From NCBI GenBank assembly GCA_905221605.1, contig CAJNDS010002135.1, positions 686,001 to 750,000 on the forward strand: 64,000 bases of DNA. Direction: 5' to 3'. The notes under the pieces are model-generated. The model made no database searches. It saw only the letters and a program-made list of their open reading frames with translations, and was not told the origin of the DNA. The first letter of the stretch is position 1, and each line of letters begins with the position of its first letter. Origin of the DNA: Symbiodinium natans. Taxonomy: Eukaryota; Sar; Dinophyceae; Suessiales; Symbiodiniaceae. Positions 18,273 through 30,665 of the stretch are shown one piece after another. Position numbers and translations under genes: made by a program.

Positions 18273-19383
18273 ACGGGCGGCACAATAAGCGTGTTACTGC
18301 AGAAGCACAAGTCATCAGGACAATCCAAACATGCGGGAACTTTCCTACACCGGCCTACGTCATGCAGATGACAGGGGGCAGGTTATAGTCAGCAGAGAAA
18401 AGTATATATATATATACAGACACGTCAATCTCTCTCTCTCTATGTATATATTGTATGTTATATGCTAATATATTTGTATATATATATATATATTTATTTA
18501 TTTATATCTGTATATATGTACACAAAGACCTGGGCCACAAAACACCGACCGCTCGAAAAACAGGCAAACATGCAAACATGTTCTAAAGTGGCGGCCGCTG
18601 GAAATCTAGGCGCATGCAGATTTACACCACGCCGGGCATTTATAAGCACACGTATATTTATATACTGGGCGGACCTGGCAGGGGCTATCCTGGCGGGGCA
18701 ACCTTGGTGGGTGGCAAATCTGGGTCAGCATATAGCACTTGAACAATAGCCTTATAACGGCTGTCAGGCCATCTTAACAGAACCGCCCGGCAACCCTGAA
18801 AGGCAACGGGGCGATGGGCAACCCTGGCGGGGGCGCTTTGGCAGGGCCTTTCATAGAGAAGGACAACGAAGCTGGTGCCCTGGTGGGGGCCTGGCGGGGC
18901 TGGAAGGGGCCCGCTGGTAGGGGCCACCAAAGGCCACGCTGGCGGGGTGGCAAATGTGGTTCAACCCTGACGAGGAACAACCGGGCGGCGGCAACCCTTT
19001 CTTTGGGCAACTCTGGCCTTCCTTCATAGAGAAGGACGACGAAGCATCTGGGAGAACCCGCCCGAACCCTGGGCGCAACGGGGCGATGGCCAAGGCCCTT
19101 CATAGCTGACGGCCTGCTTACCTGGCCAAACCACCTCAAGGCTGTCGGCCACCCTTGGGCCACCCTTGGGCCACCTTGGGCAACCCTGGCGGGGGCAACC
19201 CTCGTGAGGCAGGAGGCAACCCTGTGGAATGCTAAAGGGCAACCCTCGTGGGGCAACCCTGGTGCCCTGGCGGGGGCAACCCTGGCGGGGGGGCAAACCT
19301 GGCGGGGACCGTGGCGGGGGCAACCCTAATAGGGGCAACCCGGCCTGGCAGGGCAACCTGGTGGGGGGCAAAAAGGCCGTTGG
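18088..19383. repeat. Tandem duplication unit 1 (about 1.3 kb)
   Basis: Starts inside the 5' coding end of the 611-codon gene and runs through its 5' flank, an AT/CT microsatellite (18400-18500), NotI-like GCGGCCGC sequence, and 15-bp minisatellite relics to GGCAAAAAGGCCGTTGG. The same order of sequence recurs 1,295 bases on with very few differences, so the duplication is recent. Confidence 0.85.
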
Positions 19384-20711
19384 ACCGAAGTTCCCACTTG
19401 CACAGGAACTTATAGAGGTCGACGCGCGTGATGTACTGAGATTTCTCCCCAGCTTCGCCCTTGCCCTTTCCACGGACGCTTCCACGACCGCTGCGCCCGC
19501 GACCCATGGCACGAGCAGAGCTGAGCTCACGCCGAACTTTTCGTGTGTGTGTGTGCGAAATCTCGAACCACACGGGCGGCACAATAAGCGTGTTACTGCA
19601 GAAGCACAAGTCATCAGGACAATCCAAACATGCGGGAACTTTCCTACACCGGCCTACGTCATGCAGATGACAGGGGGCAGGTTATAGTCAGCAGAGAAAA
19701 GTATATATATATATATACAGACACGTCAATCTCTCTCTCTCTCTCTCTATGTATATATTGTATGTTATATGCTAATATATTTGTATATATATATATATAT
19801 ATATTTATTTATTTATTTATATCTGTATATATGTACACAAAGACCTGGGCCACAAAACACCGACCGCTCGAAAAACAGGCAAACATGCAAACATGTTCTA
19901 AAGTGGCGGCCGCTGGAAATCTAGGCGCATGCAGATTTACACCACGCCGGGCATTTATAAGCACACTTATATTTATATACTGGGCGGACCTGGCAGGGGC
20001 TATCCTGGCGGGGCAACCTTGGTGGGTGGCAAATCTGGGTCAGCATATAGCACTTGAACAATAGCCTTATAACGGCTGTCAGGCCATCTTAACAGAACCG
20101 CCCGGCAAGCCTGAAAGGCAACGGGGCGATGGGCAACCCTGGCGGGGGCGCTTTGGCAGGGCCTTTCATAGAGAAGGACAACGAAGCTGGTGGGGGAACC
20201 GCCCTGGTGGGGGCCTGGCGGGGCTGGAAGGGGCCCGCTGGTAGGGGCCACCAAAGGCCACGCTGGCGGGGTGGCAAATGTGGTTCAACCCTGACGAGGA
20301 ACAACCGGGCGGGGGCAACCCTTTCTTTGGGCAACTCTGGCCTTCCTTCATAGAGAAGGACGACGAAGCATCTGGGAGAACCCGCCCGAACCCTGGGCGC
20401 AACGGGGCGATGGCCAAGGCCCTTCATAGCTGACGGCCTGCTTACCTGGCCAAACCACCTCAAGGCTGTCGGCCACCCTTGGGCCACCCTTGGGCCACCT
20501 TGGGCAACCCTGGCGGGGGCAACCCTCGTGAGGCAGGAGGCAACCCTGTGGAATGCTAAAGGGCAACCCTCGTGGGGCAACCCTGGTGCCCTGGCGGGGG
20601 CAACCCTGGCGGGGGGGCAAACCTGGCGGGGACCGTGGCGGGGGCAACCCTAATAGGGGCAACCCGGCCTGGCAGGGCAACCTGGTGGGGTGGGGGGCAA
20701 AAAGGCCGTTG
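19384..20711. repeat. Tandem duplication unit 2
   Basis: Near-identical copy of 18088-19383. Differences seen: longer TA and CT tracts, an added TG pair in the GTGTGTGTG tract near 19545, and a short indel near 20188 (GGTGGGGGAACCGCCC against GGTGCCC). It carries a truncated minus-strand copy of the first ~42 codons of the 611-codon gene (MGRGRS to KWELRS), which then runs into minisatellite; this cannot make the full protein. Confidence 0.85.
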
Positions 20712-22690
20712 GGGGCAAACCGGGCGAGGGCAACCCTAAGAGCAACCCTGGGCGGGGCAAACGCGGGAAGGAGGCGGGGCAACCCTGGCAGGGAACCTGG
20801 CGTGGATGCTGCGAGGGCAATGGGGCAACTGTAGTAAAAAACAACCAGGGCAACTTTGGTGGGGGCAACTGGGGGCAACTCTGGCCCTGGCGGGGGGCAA
20901 CCCTGGCAGGGCACCCTGGCGGGGGCTACCCTGGAAGGGGCCCGCTGGTAGGGGAACAACCGCGCACCTCTGGCCTTCCTTCATAGAGAAGGACGACGAA
21001 GCATCTGGGCAAATAGCAGGGCAACCCTCGCGGGGCAACCCTGGTACCTTGGCGGGGGCAACCCCGGAACAACCCTGGCGTGGCGTGTTGGAAATTGGGG
21101 GCAACCCTGATCCGGGCAACCCTTGCGAGACCAACCCTGCGGGGGGCAACCCTGGCGGGGGCAACCCTGGCGGGGGCAACCCTGTGGGGGCAACCTGGTG
21201 GGGGCAACCCTGCTGAGGGCAACCCTGGCGGGGGCAACCCCTGGCGGGGCAACCCTGGCAGGAGCAACCCTGGCGGGGGCAACCCTGGCGGGCGGGGCAA
21301 CCCTGGCGGGGGCAACCCTGGCGGGGGCAACGCTGGTGGGGGCACCTGTGGGGGCAAACCTGGCGGGGGGCAACCCTGCAACCCTGGCGGGGGCAACCCT
21401 GGCAGGAGCAACCCTGGCGGAAGCAACCCTGGCGGGGGCAACCCTGGCAGGGGCAACCCTGGCGGGGGCAAACCTGGTGGGGCAACCCTGACTGAGGCAA
21501 TTTTGGCGGGGGCAACCCTGGCGGCAACCCTGGCGGGGGCAACCCTGGCCCTGCCCTGGCTGGGGCAACCCTGGCGGGGGCAACCCTGGCGGGGGCAACC
21601 CTGGCGGGGGCAACCAGAACAACTTTGGCGGGGGCAACTCTGGCCCTGGCGGGGGGCAACCCTGGCGGGGCACCCTGGCGGGGGCTACCTGGCGGAGCTG
21701 GAAGGGGCCCGCTGGTAGGGGCCACCAAAGGCCACAGCCCTGACAGGAACAACTGGCAACTCTGGCCTTCCTTCATAGAGAAGGACGACGAAGCATCTGG
21801 GCAAATAGCAGGGCAACCCTCGCGGGCAACCCTGGGGCAACCCTGTCTTGGTGTTGGAAATTCAACCCTGGGGCAACCCTGGCGGGGGCAACCCTGGCAG
21901 GGGGGCAATTCTGTGGGGGCAACCCTGGCGGGGGCAACCCTGCCAGGGCAACCCTGGTGGGGCAACTTTGGCGGGGGCAACCCTGGCGGGGGCAACCCTG
22001 CAAGGGGCAACCTTGGCGGGGGCAACCCTGACAGGGGGCAACCCTGGGGCAACCCTGGCGGGGGCAACCCTGGCGGGGGCAACCCTGGCGGGGGCAACCC
22101 GAGCGGGGGCAACCCTGGGGGCAACCCTGGCGGGGGCCCTGGCGGGAGCCCTGGGGGCAACCCTGGCGGGGGCAACCCTGGCGGGGGCGGGGGCAAACCC
22201 TGGCGGGGGCAACCCTGGCGGGGGCAACCCTTGAGGCGGGCCTGGCGGGGACCCTGGCGGGGGCAGGTGGGGGCAACCCTGGCGGGGGCAACCCTGGCAG
22301 GGGCAACCCTGCGGGGGCAACCCTGGCGGGGGCAACCCGGGCAACCCTGGCGGGGGCAACCCTGGCGGGGGCAACCCTGGCAGGGGCAACCCTGCGGGGG
22401 CAACCCTGGCGGGGGCAACCCTGGCGGGGGCAACCCTGGCGGGGGCGACCGTGGCGGGGGCAACCCTGGCGGGGGCAACCCTGGCGGGGGCAATCCTGGC
22501 GGGAGCAACCCTGCCGAGGCCAACTGGCAGGCGGCAACCCTGGCGGGGGCAACCCTGGCGGGGGCAACCCTGGTGGGGGAAACCTGTGGCAACCCTGGCG
22601 GGGGCAACCCTGGCAGGGGCAACCCTGGCGGGGGCAACCCTGGCGGGGGCAACCCTGGCGGGGGCAACCCTGGCGGGGGCGCAACAGCTT
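20712..22690. repeat. 15-bp minisatellite, unit CCCTGGCGGGGGCAA
   Basis: Nearly continuous tandem array, most regular at 21120-21480, 21860-22120 and 22255-22690. Variants swap GGCGGG for GGCAGG, GGTGGG or GCGGG. Two blocks (20975-21010 and 21768-21800) are the dispersed motif CCTTCATAGAGAAGGACGAC. All six frames stay open for long stretches, giving Gly-Asn-Pro repeats on plus and Pro-Gly-Leu or Cys-Pro-Arg-Gln-Gly repeats on minus. These are translations of a 15-bp period and not evidence of protein. Confidence 0.9.
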
Positions 22691-22797
22691 CTCAGGCCCG
22701 ACCTCCCCCGCCGGGGTCGCGCGTCGGGGGTTTAGGGTTAATCCATTATTACATTGTGCCCTATGGCTAGCAGGGATGCATCAGGTATGGCAAGCTC

Positions 22798-22823
22798 GAT
22801 CTGCTTGGCAAAGCAAGCAGATC
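22798..22823. other. Perfect 10-bp stem, 6-base loop hairpin
   Basis: GATCTGCTTG (22798-22807) and its reverse complement CAAGCAGATC (22814-22823) flank GCAAAG. It sits just after the minisatellite ends and before the first telomere-type array. Role unknown; a transposon terminal hairpin is one option. Confidence 0.5.
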
Positions 22824-22876
22824 TCGAAGCGGTAGCGTTCAGTTGTACCGGCCGCCGCCTGGCGCGGGCGGCCTAT

Positions 22877-22902
22877 GGTTTAGGGTTTTAAAACCCTAAA
22901 CC
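22877..22902. repeat. 26-bp palindrome joining TTTAGGG to CCCTAAA
   Basis: GGTTTAGGGTTTT is followed at once by its exact reverse complement. The G-rich strand points into the junction from both sides, the polarity expected of an end-to-end telomere fusion. Confidence 0.7.
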
Positions 22903-23284
22903 CTAAAGCCCTCGCCGTTCTGGCGGAAACCCGGGGTGTTGAGGGTTTAGGGGTGTTTGTGGTTGGAGCTGTGAGGAGGTGATGAAGACAAGGCTTTGGT
23001 GTGCGGGCTTTAGGGTTTAGGGTTTAGGTTTAGGATTTAGCGGTTAGGGTTTAGGGTTTAAATCCATAACAGGGCCATGATTTTTGATATTTTGGGGGCT
23101 TGGGTAGACTCCAACGCTAAACCCTACACCCTAAACTCTAAACCCTAAACCCGAAACCCCTGGGCTTGGATTCAGGCTTCGAGGTTAGGAAGCACTGGTG
23201 AGGCGAGCGGATTCATGGCACTGTCTGGGACGCCGAGGATGCTCGCGACCAGAAGAGGGTTTAGGGTTTAGGGTTTAGGTCTTC

Positions 23285-23440
23285 TGGGTTTAGGGGTTTA
23301 GGGGTTTAGGGGTTTAGGGTTTAGGTCTTCAGGGTTTAGGGGTTTAGGGGTTTAGGGGTTTAGGGGTTTAGGGGTTTAGGGGTTTAGGGGTTTAGGGGTT
23401 TAGGGGTTTAGGGGTTTAGGGGTTTAGGGGTTTAGGGGTT
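23285..23440. repeat. Homogeneous TTTAGGGG (8-bp) array
   Basis: The octamer GGGTTTAG with an extra G repeats nearly without error, in contrast to the 7-bp unit nearby. Confidence 0.85.
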
Positions 23441-23685
23441 AGGGTTTGGCCAATCTCTCAACGACGAAAACTTGGCGTGTGGTAGTTCACGAGTAGTTGA
23501 AGGAAGGGAGGAAGGAAGCAAGGAAGGAAGCCCTTGCCCTGACCTGACTTCAAGGCAGTGCCCAGCTAGCCTTAGCGGGTCCCCAATTCCCCTGTTCTAC
23601 AGGTTTAGGGTTTAGGGTTCAGGGCTTAGGGTTTGGGGTTTAGGGCGCTTGGGGTTTAGGGCTTAGGAACCAAAGCTCTGAAGCC

Positions 23686-23852
23686 CTAAAACCCTCTAGG
23701 GCCCTAAAGCCCTAAAGCCCTAAAGCCCTAAAGCCCTGAAGCCCTAAAGCCCTAAAGCCCTAAAGCCCTAAAGCCCTAAAGCCCTAAAGCCCTGAAGCCC
23801 TAAAGCCCTAAAGCCCTAAAGCCCTAAAGCCCTAAAGCCCTAAAGCCCCGAT
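23686..23852. repeat. Homogeneous AAAGCCCT (8-bp) array
   Basis: The octamer CCCTAAAG repeats with only a few GAAG variants. It is a telomere-type unit with one added base, locally homogenised. Confidence 0.85.
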
Positions 23853-24410
23853 CCCCACCATTGCTCGGGGAGCCTAGTGCCAGGCCTTGTGTTTCATATT
23901 TCCCTTGACAAGGTTCACTGTTGCCAACCCCCCCCCCCCCCCGCCCAAGCATCTTTGAACCTTACAACTTACAACCCAACACACAAAACTCCTGTGCGGC
24001 ACCCTTGGCTCCTAACGCAACTGCTGAAACTTAGGGTAACCCTACACCCTAAGTCCTAAGCATTTACCAGAAGCCCCAAACCCTTAGCCCTCAACCCGGC
24101 ATTGAAGGCTTGTGACCCTCAAACCCACATCCCCTCTACAACGCCACAACCCCAGGGCCAAAACTGTGTACAACCCAAAACCCTAAACTCGAAGCCCTAA
24201 ACCCTAAACCCCAATCCCTAAACCCTAAATCCTAAAGTCTGAGCCGCCAAACCTTAACTCCTCAAGCCTCTACACGGTGACAACCCAGCGCACCCGATAG
24301 AGACCGAAGCCTCCAAAGTCCGAACTCCAAAACCCTGAGGCCCTGGCGCTATCACACCCCGAAGCCCAAACGCCCAAACACTTTACTGCCGAAACCTGAA
24401 GCCCTTAACC

Positions 24411-24449
<39 letters not shown>

Positions 24450-27400
24450 ACCCTAAACCCTAAACCCTAAACCCTCAACCCTAAACCCTCAACCCTCAAC
24501 CCTAAACCCTACCATCCGCACCCTGCCATACGCCGATCGTGTGGGGGGCGAAGACGCGTCGTCGGCGAGATGGCCAGCCGGTTTCGGGGCGTTTGGTTCA
24601 GGGCTTAGGGTTTAGAATGTTCCTTTGTTCGTACCTAGTGGATCACTACATCACTATCTTATTATATCATTATATAACCTTGCTTGAGGGTTGGGGGGGA
24701 GGGAGGGGGGGGTTCGCTTCAGGTCTCAGCGCACGGGGGGGGTTCGCTGGGTGATTTGAAGGGCATTGTTGGGGCGTTTTGAGGGTTTTGGGCTTCGGGA
24801 GTTGTGTCTTTTCGGGGGTGAAGCCCCATTGGCAATCAATTGAAGGGGCTCAGGGATACAGGATTTTTTGGGGGAGTTGGCTTTGGAACACCCCACACTC
24901 TAAGCCATTTCAGAACCTGTGTAGGACGCTTTGAACCAACAAGGGCACCCTCCTTCTTCTTCCAAGGTTTCTCTTGGGCCTAGCTACTCTTGCAGGTTAC
25001 ACTTCCATTGCTCGAGTTCGGCTTTGTTGCCTTAGACAGTACAGGGAATGGTGAAAGTCGTGGCCCATTTGTGGGACCCCAGAGAAGGCTGCAACCCAGA
25101 AGTCGTGGCCCGACCTAAAAAACCAGGGAATCGCAACATTCGGCCATGATCCCTGACCATTGGACATTTCGCGACATGCAAACCCTGAAACACCAAGGAA
25201 TCGCAACAATTTCTTGGTGCATGATCGGGCATTCTTTGGTCAACTATTGTTGCGTTTACTTGGGGGAGTTCGGAATCAAAGCTGGAAAACCGTTTTTGCA
25301 ACCCTTCCCTTTCTGGCCCATTGGTCACCAAACCAAGCTAGGACTTACGCGGGCCTTACGCGGACCTTACGCGGGCCTTACGCGCAGTAGGCTTGTGCCC
25401 AGCCCCAGTTGCCCAATCGCAACCATACCCTGCTAGGCCTTTGAGGAAACAACACCGTGTAGGAACACTTTAGAACTTGGGGGCCCTAAACGGTGAACTC
25501 TTTCGAGCCCCTGTAAGGCCTGGAACCCCCAAGAATCCCAGGACTCTGAACTCCTAGACCCCTTCCGTTAAGCCTTACAACCCTGGGCCGTTGACGCTAT
25601 ACGTATGGGTCGGGGAGACGCTGTCAAAAAGTAGCGTTCACTCGTGTTTCGGCAGCTCGTGCGTTCTGGTTTCTGTTCTGTACGGGTTGCTCCTGGATGG
25701 TGTTGCCAAGTGAAATGCCTAAAAGCCCAATGCTTTGTTATTTACTATTTGTAATGGTGCATGTTGCCTTAGCGTTTACTTGGTGGAAGCGGCGGGGCCA
25801 GGACTTTTCATGACTTTCTTGGTTGGCGTTTACATGCGGAAATACATAGGGGCCATGACCATGCCATGACTTTGTCGGATGCCTGTAGGAGTCTGCCCCT
25901 ATAACCCAAAACCCTAAGCCTTGAACCCTAAACCCTACAAACCCTACAAACCCTATAAACCCTATCCCTATAAACCCTCTAAACCCTATAAAACATCTAA
26001 ACCCTAGAAACTCTATAAACACTATATAACCTATAAACCCTATAAACCCTGCAAACCCTGTAAACCCGAAAAAGCCTACACCCTAAACCCTAAGCCTTAA
26101 ACCCTAAACCCTAAACCCTAAACCCCTAAAACCCTAAACCCTAAACCCTAAACCCTCAACCCTAACCCCTAAACCCTAAACCCCTAAACCCCTAAACCCC
26201 AAACTGGCCCCAGGTGTGCTCTCAGAGATGCCTGTGTGGCCTGGTGCTGGCTGTGATGGGTGCCGAAGCTGCAAAAGATGCGTTTTTTTCTTTAAGGGGG
26301 GGTGGGGGTTAGGGTTTAGGGGTTAGGGTTTAGGGGTTAGGGTTTAGGGGTTAGGGTTTAGGGGTTAGGGTTTAGGGGTTAGGGTTTAGGTTTTTTTCCC
26401 CAGCCTCGGTGTCGGGTTGTTAGATTTTAAACTCAACTCCTCTCCTCGCCGGGAACTCTTGAACTCTTCTCCTCGCCCGGTCTACTCCTCGTTCATCCCT
26501 GGAGTGCCCAACCCCAAAGTCAGGGGGGGCGGGTTAGGGTTTAGGGTTTAGGGTTTGGGGTTTGGGGGTTGGGGTTTGGGGTTTGGGGTTTGGGGTTTGG
26601 GGTTTAGCGGTTCAGGGTTTAGGTTTTGGGGTTTCGGGTGGTCTAGGGTTGGGGGGGTTTAGGGTTTAGGGGTTTGGGTGTAGGGCTTAGGGCTTAGGGC
26701 ATAGGGTTTCGGGGTCGTTTGTATATGGAGTCCTACTGTCAAAAGGCAGTGGGTTTAGGGTTTAGGGTTTAGGGTTTAGGGTTTAGGGTGTTGCAGGGTT
26801 GTCTGAGAGCACATTAGGCTTCCGGTGTCGGTAAACTGACAAGCTTGCATCCACAAGGTGGTGGAATGGCGAATCCCCTTACAACTAGTTTAGGGTTTAG
26901 GGTTCAGGGTTTAGGGTTCAACCCAAATGCTACCCAGCAGTAAGCACAGAAGGTGGAGTGGCAGCCGTGCATGGGTCTCAGCGCAGTCTGAGGAACGATG
27001 TTCTTCTTCTCCGCCATTTGCTGCACAAGCGGCCGGGCAAGGTGAAGTCGGAGTTGGACTTTGTGCTTCAAGTCCAGGGTTCAGGGGTCAGGGTTTAGGG
27101 TTTAGGGTTTAGGGTTTAGGGTCTAGGGTCCAACGGAGGTACTTGGGAATCTTCGGGGGGACTCAGGGAACATTGGTTAGGGGACCCCCGGTCCCCGAAG
27201 AACCTTAAACCCTAAACCCTAAACCCAAGACCCAAAACCTTAAACCCTAAACCCCAAACCGTCAAGCCTAAAGCCTAAAGCCTAAAGCCTGAAGCCTAAA
27301 GCCTAAACCCTAAAACCCCAAACCCTAAACCCTAAACCCTGAACCCTAAACCCTAAACCCCATAAACCCTAAGGCCTAAGCCCTAACCCTAAACCCTAAA

Positions 27401-27461
27401 CCCTAAACCCTAAACCCTAAACCCTAAACCCGAGCCCTAGACCACCCCTTAAACAAAAAAG

Positions 27462-27562
27462 GCATCTACATGAAGCTCACGCCGCTCTACACGGCCATCG
27501 AGTGCCGCCAGCAGTCTGCGGCGCTGCAAGATCTTAAGCTGGGGATGCCCGCTGGCCCGAAG
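27462..27562 (+). other. Exon-like islet between telomere-type arrays
   Basis: Stop-free and coding-like (MKLTPLYTAIECRQQSAALQ and beyond, 34 codons), preceded by AAAAAAG and followed by AAG then GTTTCC, plausible acceptor and donor. Family unknown. Confidence 0.3.
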
Positions 27563-28265
27563 GTTTCCTTTTTCGGGGTTTAGGGTTTAGGGTTTAGGGT
27601 TTAGGGGTTGGGGGGTAGGGTTTAGGGTTTCGGGTTTAGGGTTTCGGGTTTAGGGTTTAGGGTTTGGGGTTTGGGGTTTAGGGTTCAGGGTTTAGGGTTT
27701 AGGGTTTAGGGTTTACGGTTCAGGATTTTGGGTTTTGGGTTTTGGGGTTTGGGGTGCAGGGTTTAAGGTGTGGGGTTTAGGGTTGGGGGGTAGGGTTTAG
27801 GGCTTAGGCATTGTTGGCTGTTACTGCTGTTACTGCGTATTCGATGGAGCCCCTACCTCCCTTAAAGGGTGCTGATGTGTGGGCCCTTGGGCTGTATAGG
27901 GTACATAAGGGGTACCTTTTTAAGGGCCCATACTAAGGGATGTAACTACCCTGAGAGGGACTGGAGTCTTCGAGGGAAGCAGCTTTGTCATACCCTGTGG
28001 ACTGTCGCCCTCAGGTGAGGAACCCCGAAAAACCCCAAAGGCCGAACCACTAAGCCCTAAACCCCAATGAATCCCAAGCCCTGAGCCAAGCCCTAAACCC
28101 TAAACCCAAAGAACCCCAACGCCTGAATTCTAAGCCCTCAAAACCCAAAGCCCTAAACCCGAAATCCTAAAAAAGCCCAGAGCCCTCGGTAAGCCCTAAC
28201 CTAAGCCCTAAAGCCTAAACCCTAAACCCTGGGTCCTAAACCCTAAACCCTAAATCCTGAACCAG

Positions 28266-28360
28266 ACCTGGAACCGCACTGTGAGGCCGCTCATCTCGCC
28301 TACCGAGTTTGCCTCTTTGTCGAGAACCAGGATGCCCAGCAGTGTACACATGAAACAGGG
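28266..28360 (+). other. Exon-like islet
   Basis: Stop-free frame reading AAHLAYRVCLFVENQDAQQ, preceded by ACCAG and followed by GG then GTTTGG. Family unknown. Confidence 0.27.
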
Positions 28361-28673
28361 GTTTGGGGTGTAGGGTGCAGGGTTTAGGGTTCAGGGTTTA
28401 GGGTTTTAGGGGTTAGGGTTTGCCATGGAAGCCAGCTGGGTTTAGGGTTCAAGAAACCCTAGACACTAAACAATAATGCATAAGCACCTGGGACTGCTTT
28501 GTTCTTAAGGTTTTCAATTGCGGAGCCTAAACCTAAACTGAACCAACGCCCTACACCCTACGCCCTACACCCTCAACCCTACACCCTCAACCCTAAACCC
28601 TAAACCCTAAACCCTGATCCTACATCCTAAAGAGCCGAAGGCCCACAAGTCTTCCGACAGCCTTAAGCCAGTA

Positions 28674-28797
28674 GGGAATGAGGGAATGAGGGCCCTTCTC
28701 TTACCGTTAAAGGGATTATATAGGGTGCCCTATGTATACCCTTTAAGGGAGAAAACCCTTTAAGGGATTATATAGGGTACCTCATTCCCTCATTCCC
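28674..28797. mobile_element. Small inverted-repeat element (MITE-like), 124 bp
   Basis: Perfect 17-bp terminal inverted repeats, GGGAATGAGGGAATGAG at 28674-28690 and its complement at 28781-28797. Inside, AAAGGGATTATATAGGGT and TAAGGGATTATATAGGGT form a near-direct repeat. No ORF; no clear target duplication. Confidence 0.6.
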
Positions 28798-28849
28798 GTC
28801 TCCAGGGTTGAGTTTTTCATTTATGCCTTTGAAGTCCCAGGGGCCCCTA

Positions 28850-29440
28850 AACCCTAAACCTGAAACCCTAAACCCTAAACCCTAAACCCTAAACCCTAAA
28901 CCCTAAACCCTAAATCCTAAACCCAAAACCCGAAACCCTAAACCCCTCAACCCTAAACCCCTAAACCCCTAAGCCCCCTCTAAACCCCTAAACCCCTAAA
29001 CCCCTAAACCCCTAAACCCCTAAACCCCTAAACCCCTAAACCCCTAAACCCCTAAACCCCCCCTAAACCCCTAAACCCCTAAACCTAAACTAAACCCTAA
29101 ACCCCTAAACCCCTAAACCCCTAAACCCTAAACCCTAAAACCCCTAAAAACCCCCCCTAACCCCTAAACACCTAAACCCCTAAACCCTAAACCCTAAACC
29201 CCTAAACCCCTAAACCCCTAAAACCCTAAAACACCCTAAACACCCTAAACACCCTAAACCCCTAAACCCCTAAACCCTAAACCCCTAAACCCCTAAACCC
29301 CTAAACCCCTAAAACCCCTAAACCCCTAAACCCCTAAACACCCTAAACACCCTAAACACCCTAAACCCCTAAACCCCTAAACCCCTAAACCCCTAAACCC
29401 CTAAACCCCTTAACCCGGAAACCCCTAAACACCCTAAACC
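28850..29440. repeat. CCCCTAAA (8-bp) array with short CCCTAAA stretch
   Basis: Starts with about eight CCCTAAA units, then mainly the octamer CCCCTAAA, with indels and CACCCTAAA variants. Confidence 0.85.
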
Positions 29441-29455
29441 CTAAACCCGCAACTC

Positions 29456-29560
29456 GAGGCCCTCTTGATTGAGATGAACTGCAGCAATCCGAACCCCTAC
29501 GCTCTCAGCGGCTCGGCAACTGACTCTCCTGAAAGGGTTCCTTGTTTTTACATCGTTACG
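29456..29560 (+). other. Exon-like islet
   Basis: Frame reads EALLIEMNCSNPNPYALSGS onward, preceded by a CGAG. Family unknown. Confidence 0.25.
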
Positions 29561-29949
29561 AGAATAAGGACCCCCCCCCCCCCAACAAATAATAGGATTC
29601 CTTATAATCAGGACCCCAATAAGGCACCCCTAAACTCGGTATGGGGGCATACGACATTTGGTCCCCAAGCTCCATCCTCTGCTACCGTGCCCACGCCGTG
29701 AACGTTTCGACGTTTCGGGTGAGGGCTTGAGGAGTTCTAAAACCCCTAAGCCCCTAAAACCCCTAAACCCCTAAAACCCCTAGACCCCTAAAATCCCTAA
29801 ACCCTTTAAACCCCCAGACCCTAAGACCCCTAAACCCCCTTAACCCCGGATGCCCTGAAACCCCTAAACCCCTAAACCCCAAAGCCCCCCAAAACCCCCA
29901 AAACCCCCAAAACCCCCAAAACCCCCAAAACCCCCAAAACCCCCAAACC

Positions 29950-30215
29950 CCTAAATCCCTAAACCCCTAAACCCCTAAACCCCTAAACCCCTAAACCCCT
30001 AAACCCCTAAACCCCTAAACCCCTAAACCCCTAAACCCCTAAACCCCTAAACCCCTAAACCCCTAAACCCCTAAACCCCTAAACCCCTAAACACCTAAAC
30101 CCCTAAACCCCTAAACCCCTAAACCCCTAAACCCCTAAACCCCTAAACCCCTAAACCCCTAAACCCCTAAACACCCCTGAACACCCCTGAACCCCTAAAC
30201 CCCTAAACCCCTGAA
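29950..30215. repeat. Homogeneous CCCCTAAA array
   Basis: Near-perfect octamer array, preceded at 29885-29950 by a CCCCCAAAA 9-mer array. Confidence 0.85.
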
Positions 30216-30423
30216 GCCCTGAAGCCCTGAAGCCCTACACCCGAAGCCCTAAACCCTAAGCCCTAAACCCTAAACCCTAAGCCCTAAACCCTAATCCCCA
30301 AACCAGAAGCCCTAAACCCGAAGCCCTAAACCCCAAACCCCAAACCCTAAACCCTAAACCCTAAACCCTAAACCCTAAACCCCAAACCCCAAACCCCAAA
30401 CCCCAAATCCTAAACCCTAAACC

Positions 30424-30516
30424 AGAAGCCAAGCATCCCGCCAACGAGGCTTCGAGTTTACGGAGCCTGGGGAGGTCTACCTGGGCAAAAGCATGACGAC
30501 CCCTGGCTTTGCTTCG
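30424..30516 (+). other. Exon-like islet with GTTTAG directly downstream
   Basis: Frame reads RGFEFTEPGEVYLGKSMTTP; the next bases are GTTTAGGG, so the telomere-type array itself would supply the GT donor. Family unknown. Confidence 0.28.
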
Positions 30517-30519
30517 GTT

Positions 30520-30665
30520 TAGGGTATAGGGTATAGGGTTTAGGGTTTAGGGTTTAGGTTTAGGGTTTAGGGTTTAGGGTTTAGGGTTTAGGGTTTAGGG
30601 TTTAGGGTTTAGGGTTTAGGGTTTACGGTTTAGGGTTTCGGGTTTAGGGTTTAGGGTTTACGGCT
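30520..30665. repeat. TTTAGGG array
   Basis: Mainly perfect 7-bp units with GGGTATAGGGTATA at the left edge; another array of the same orientation follows at 30822-30905. Confidence 0.85.

Noticed and set aside
20736-22770. 643-, 381- and 303-codon ORFs of Pro-Gly-Leu, Gly-Asn-Pro and Cys-Pro-Arg repeats
   Set aside because: All are translations of a stop-free 15-bp tandem repeat on both strands; period and not selection explains them.
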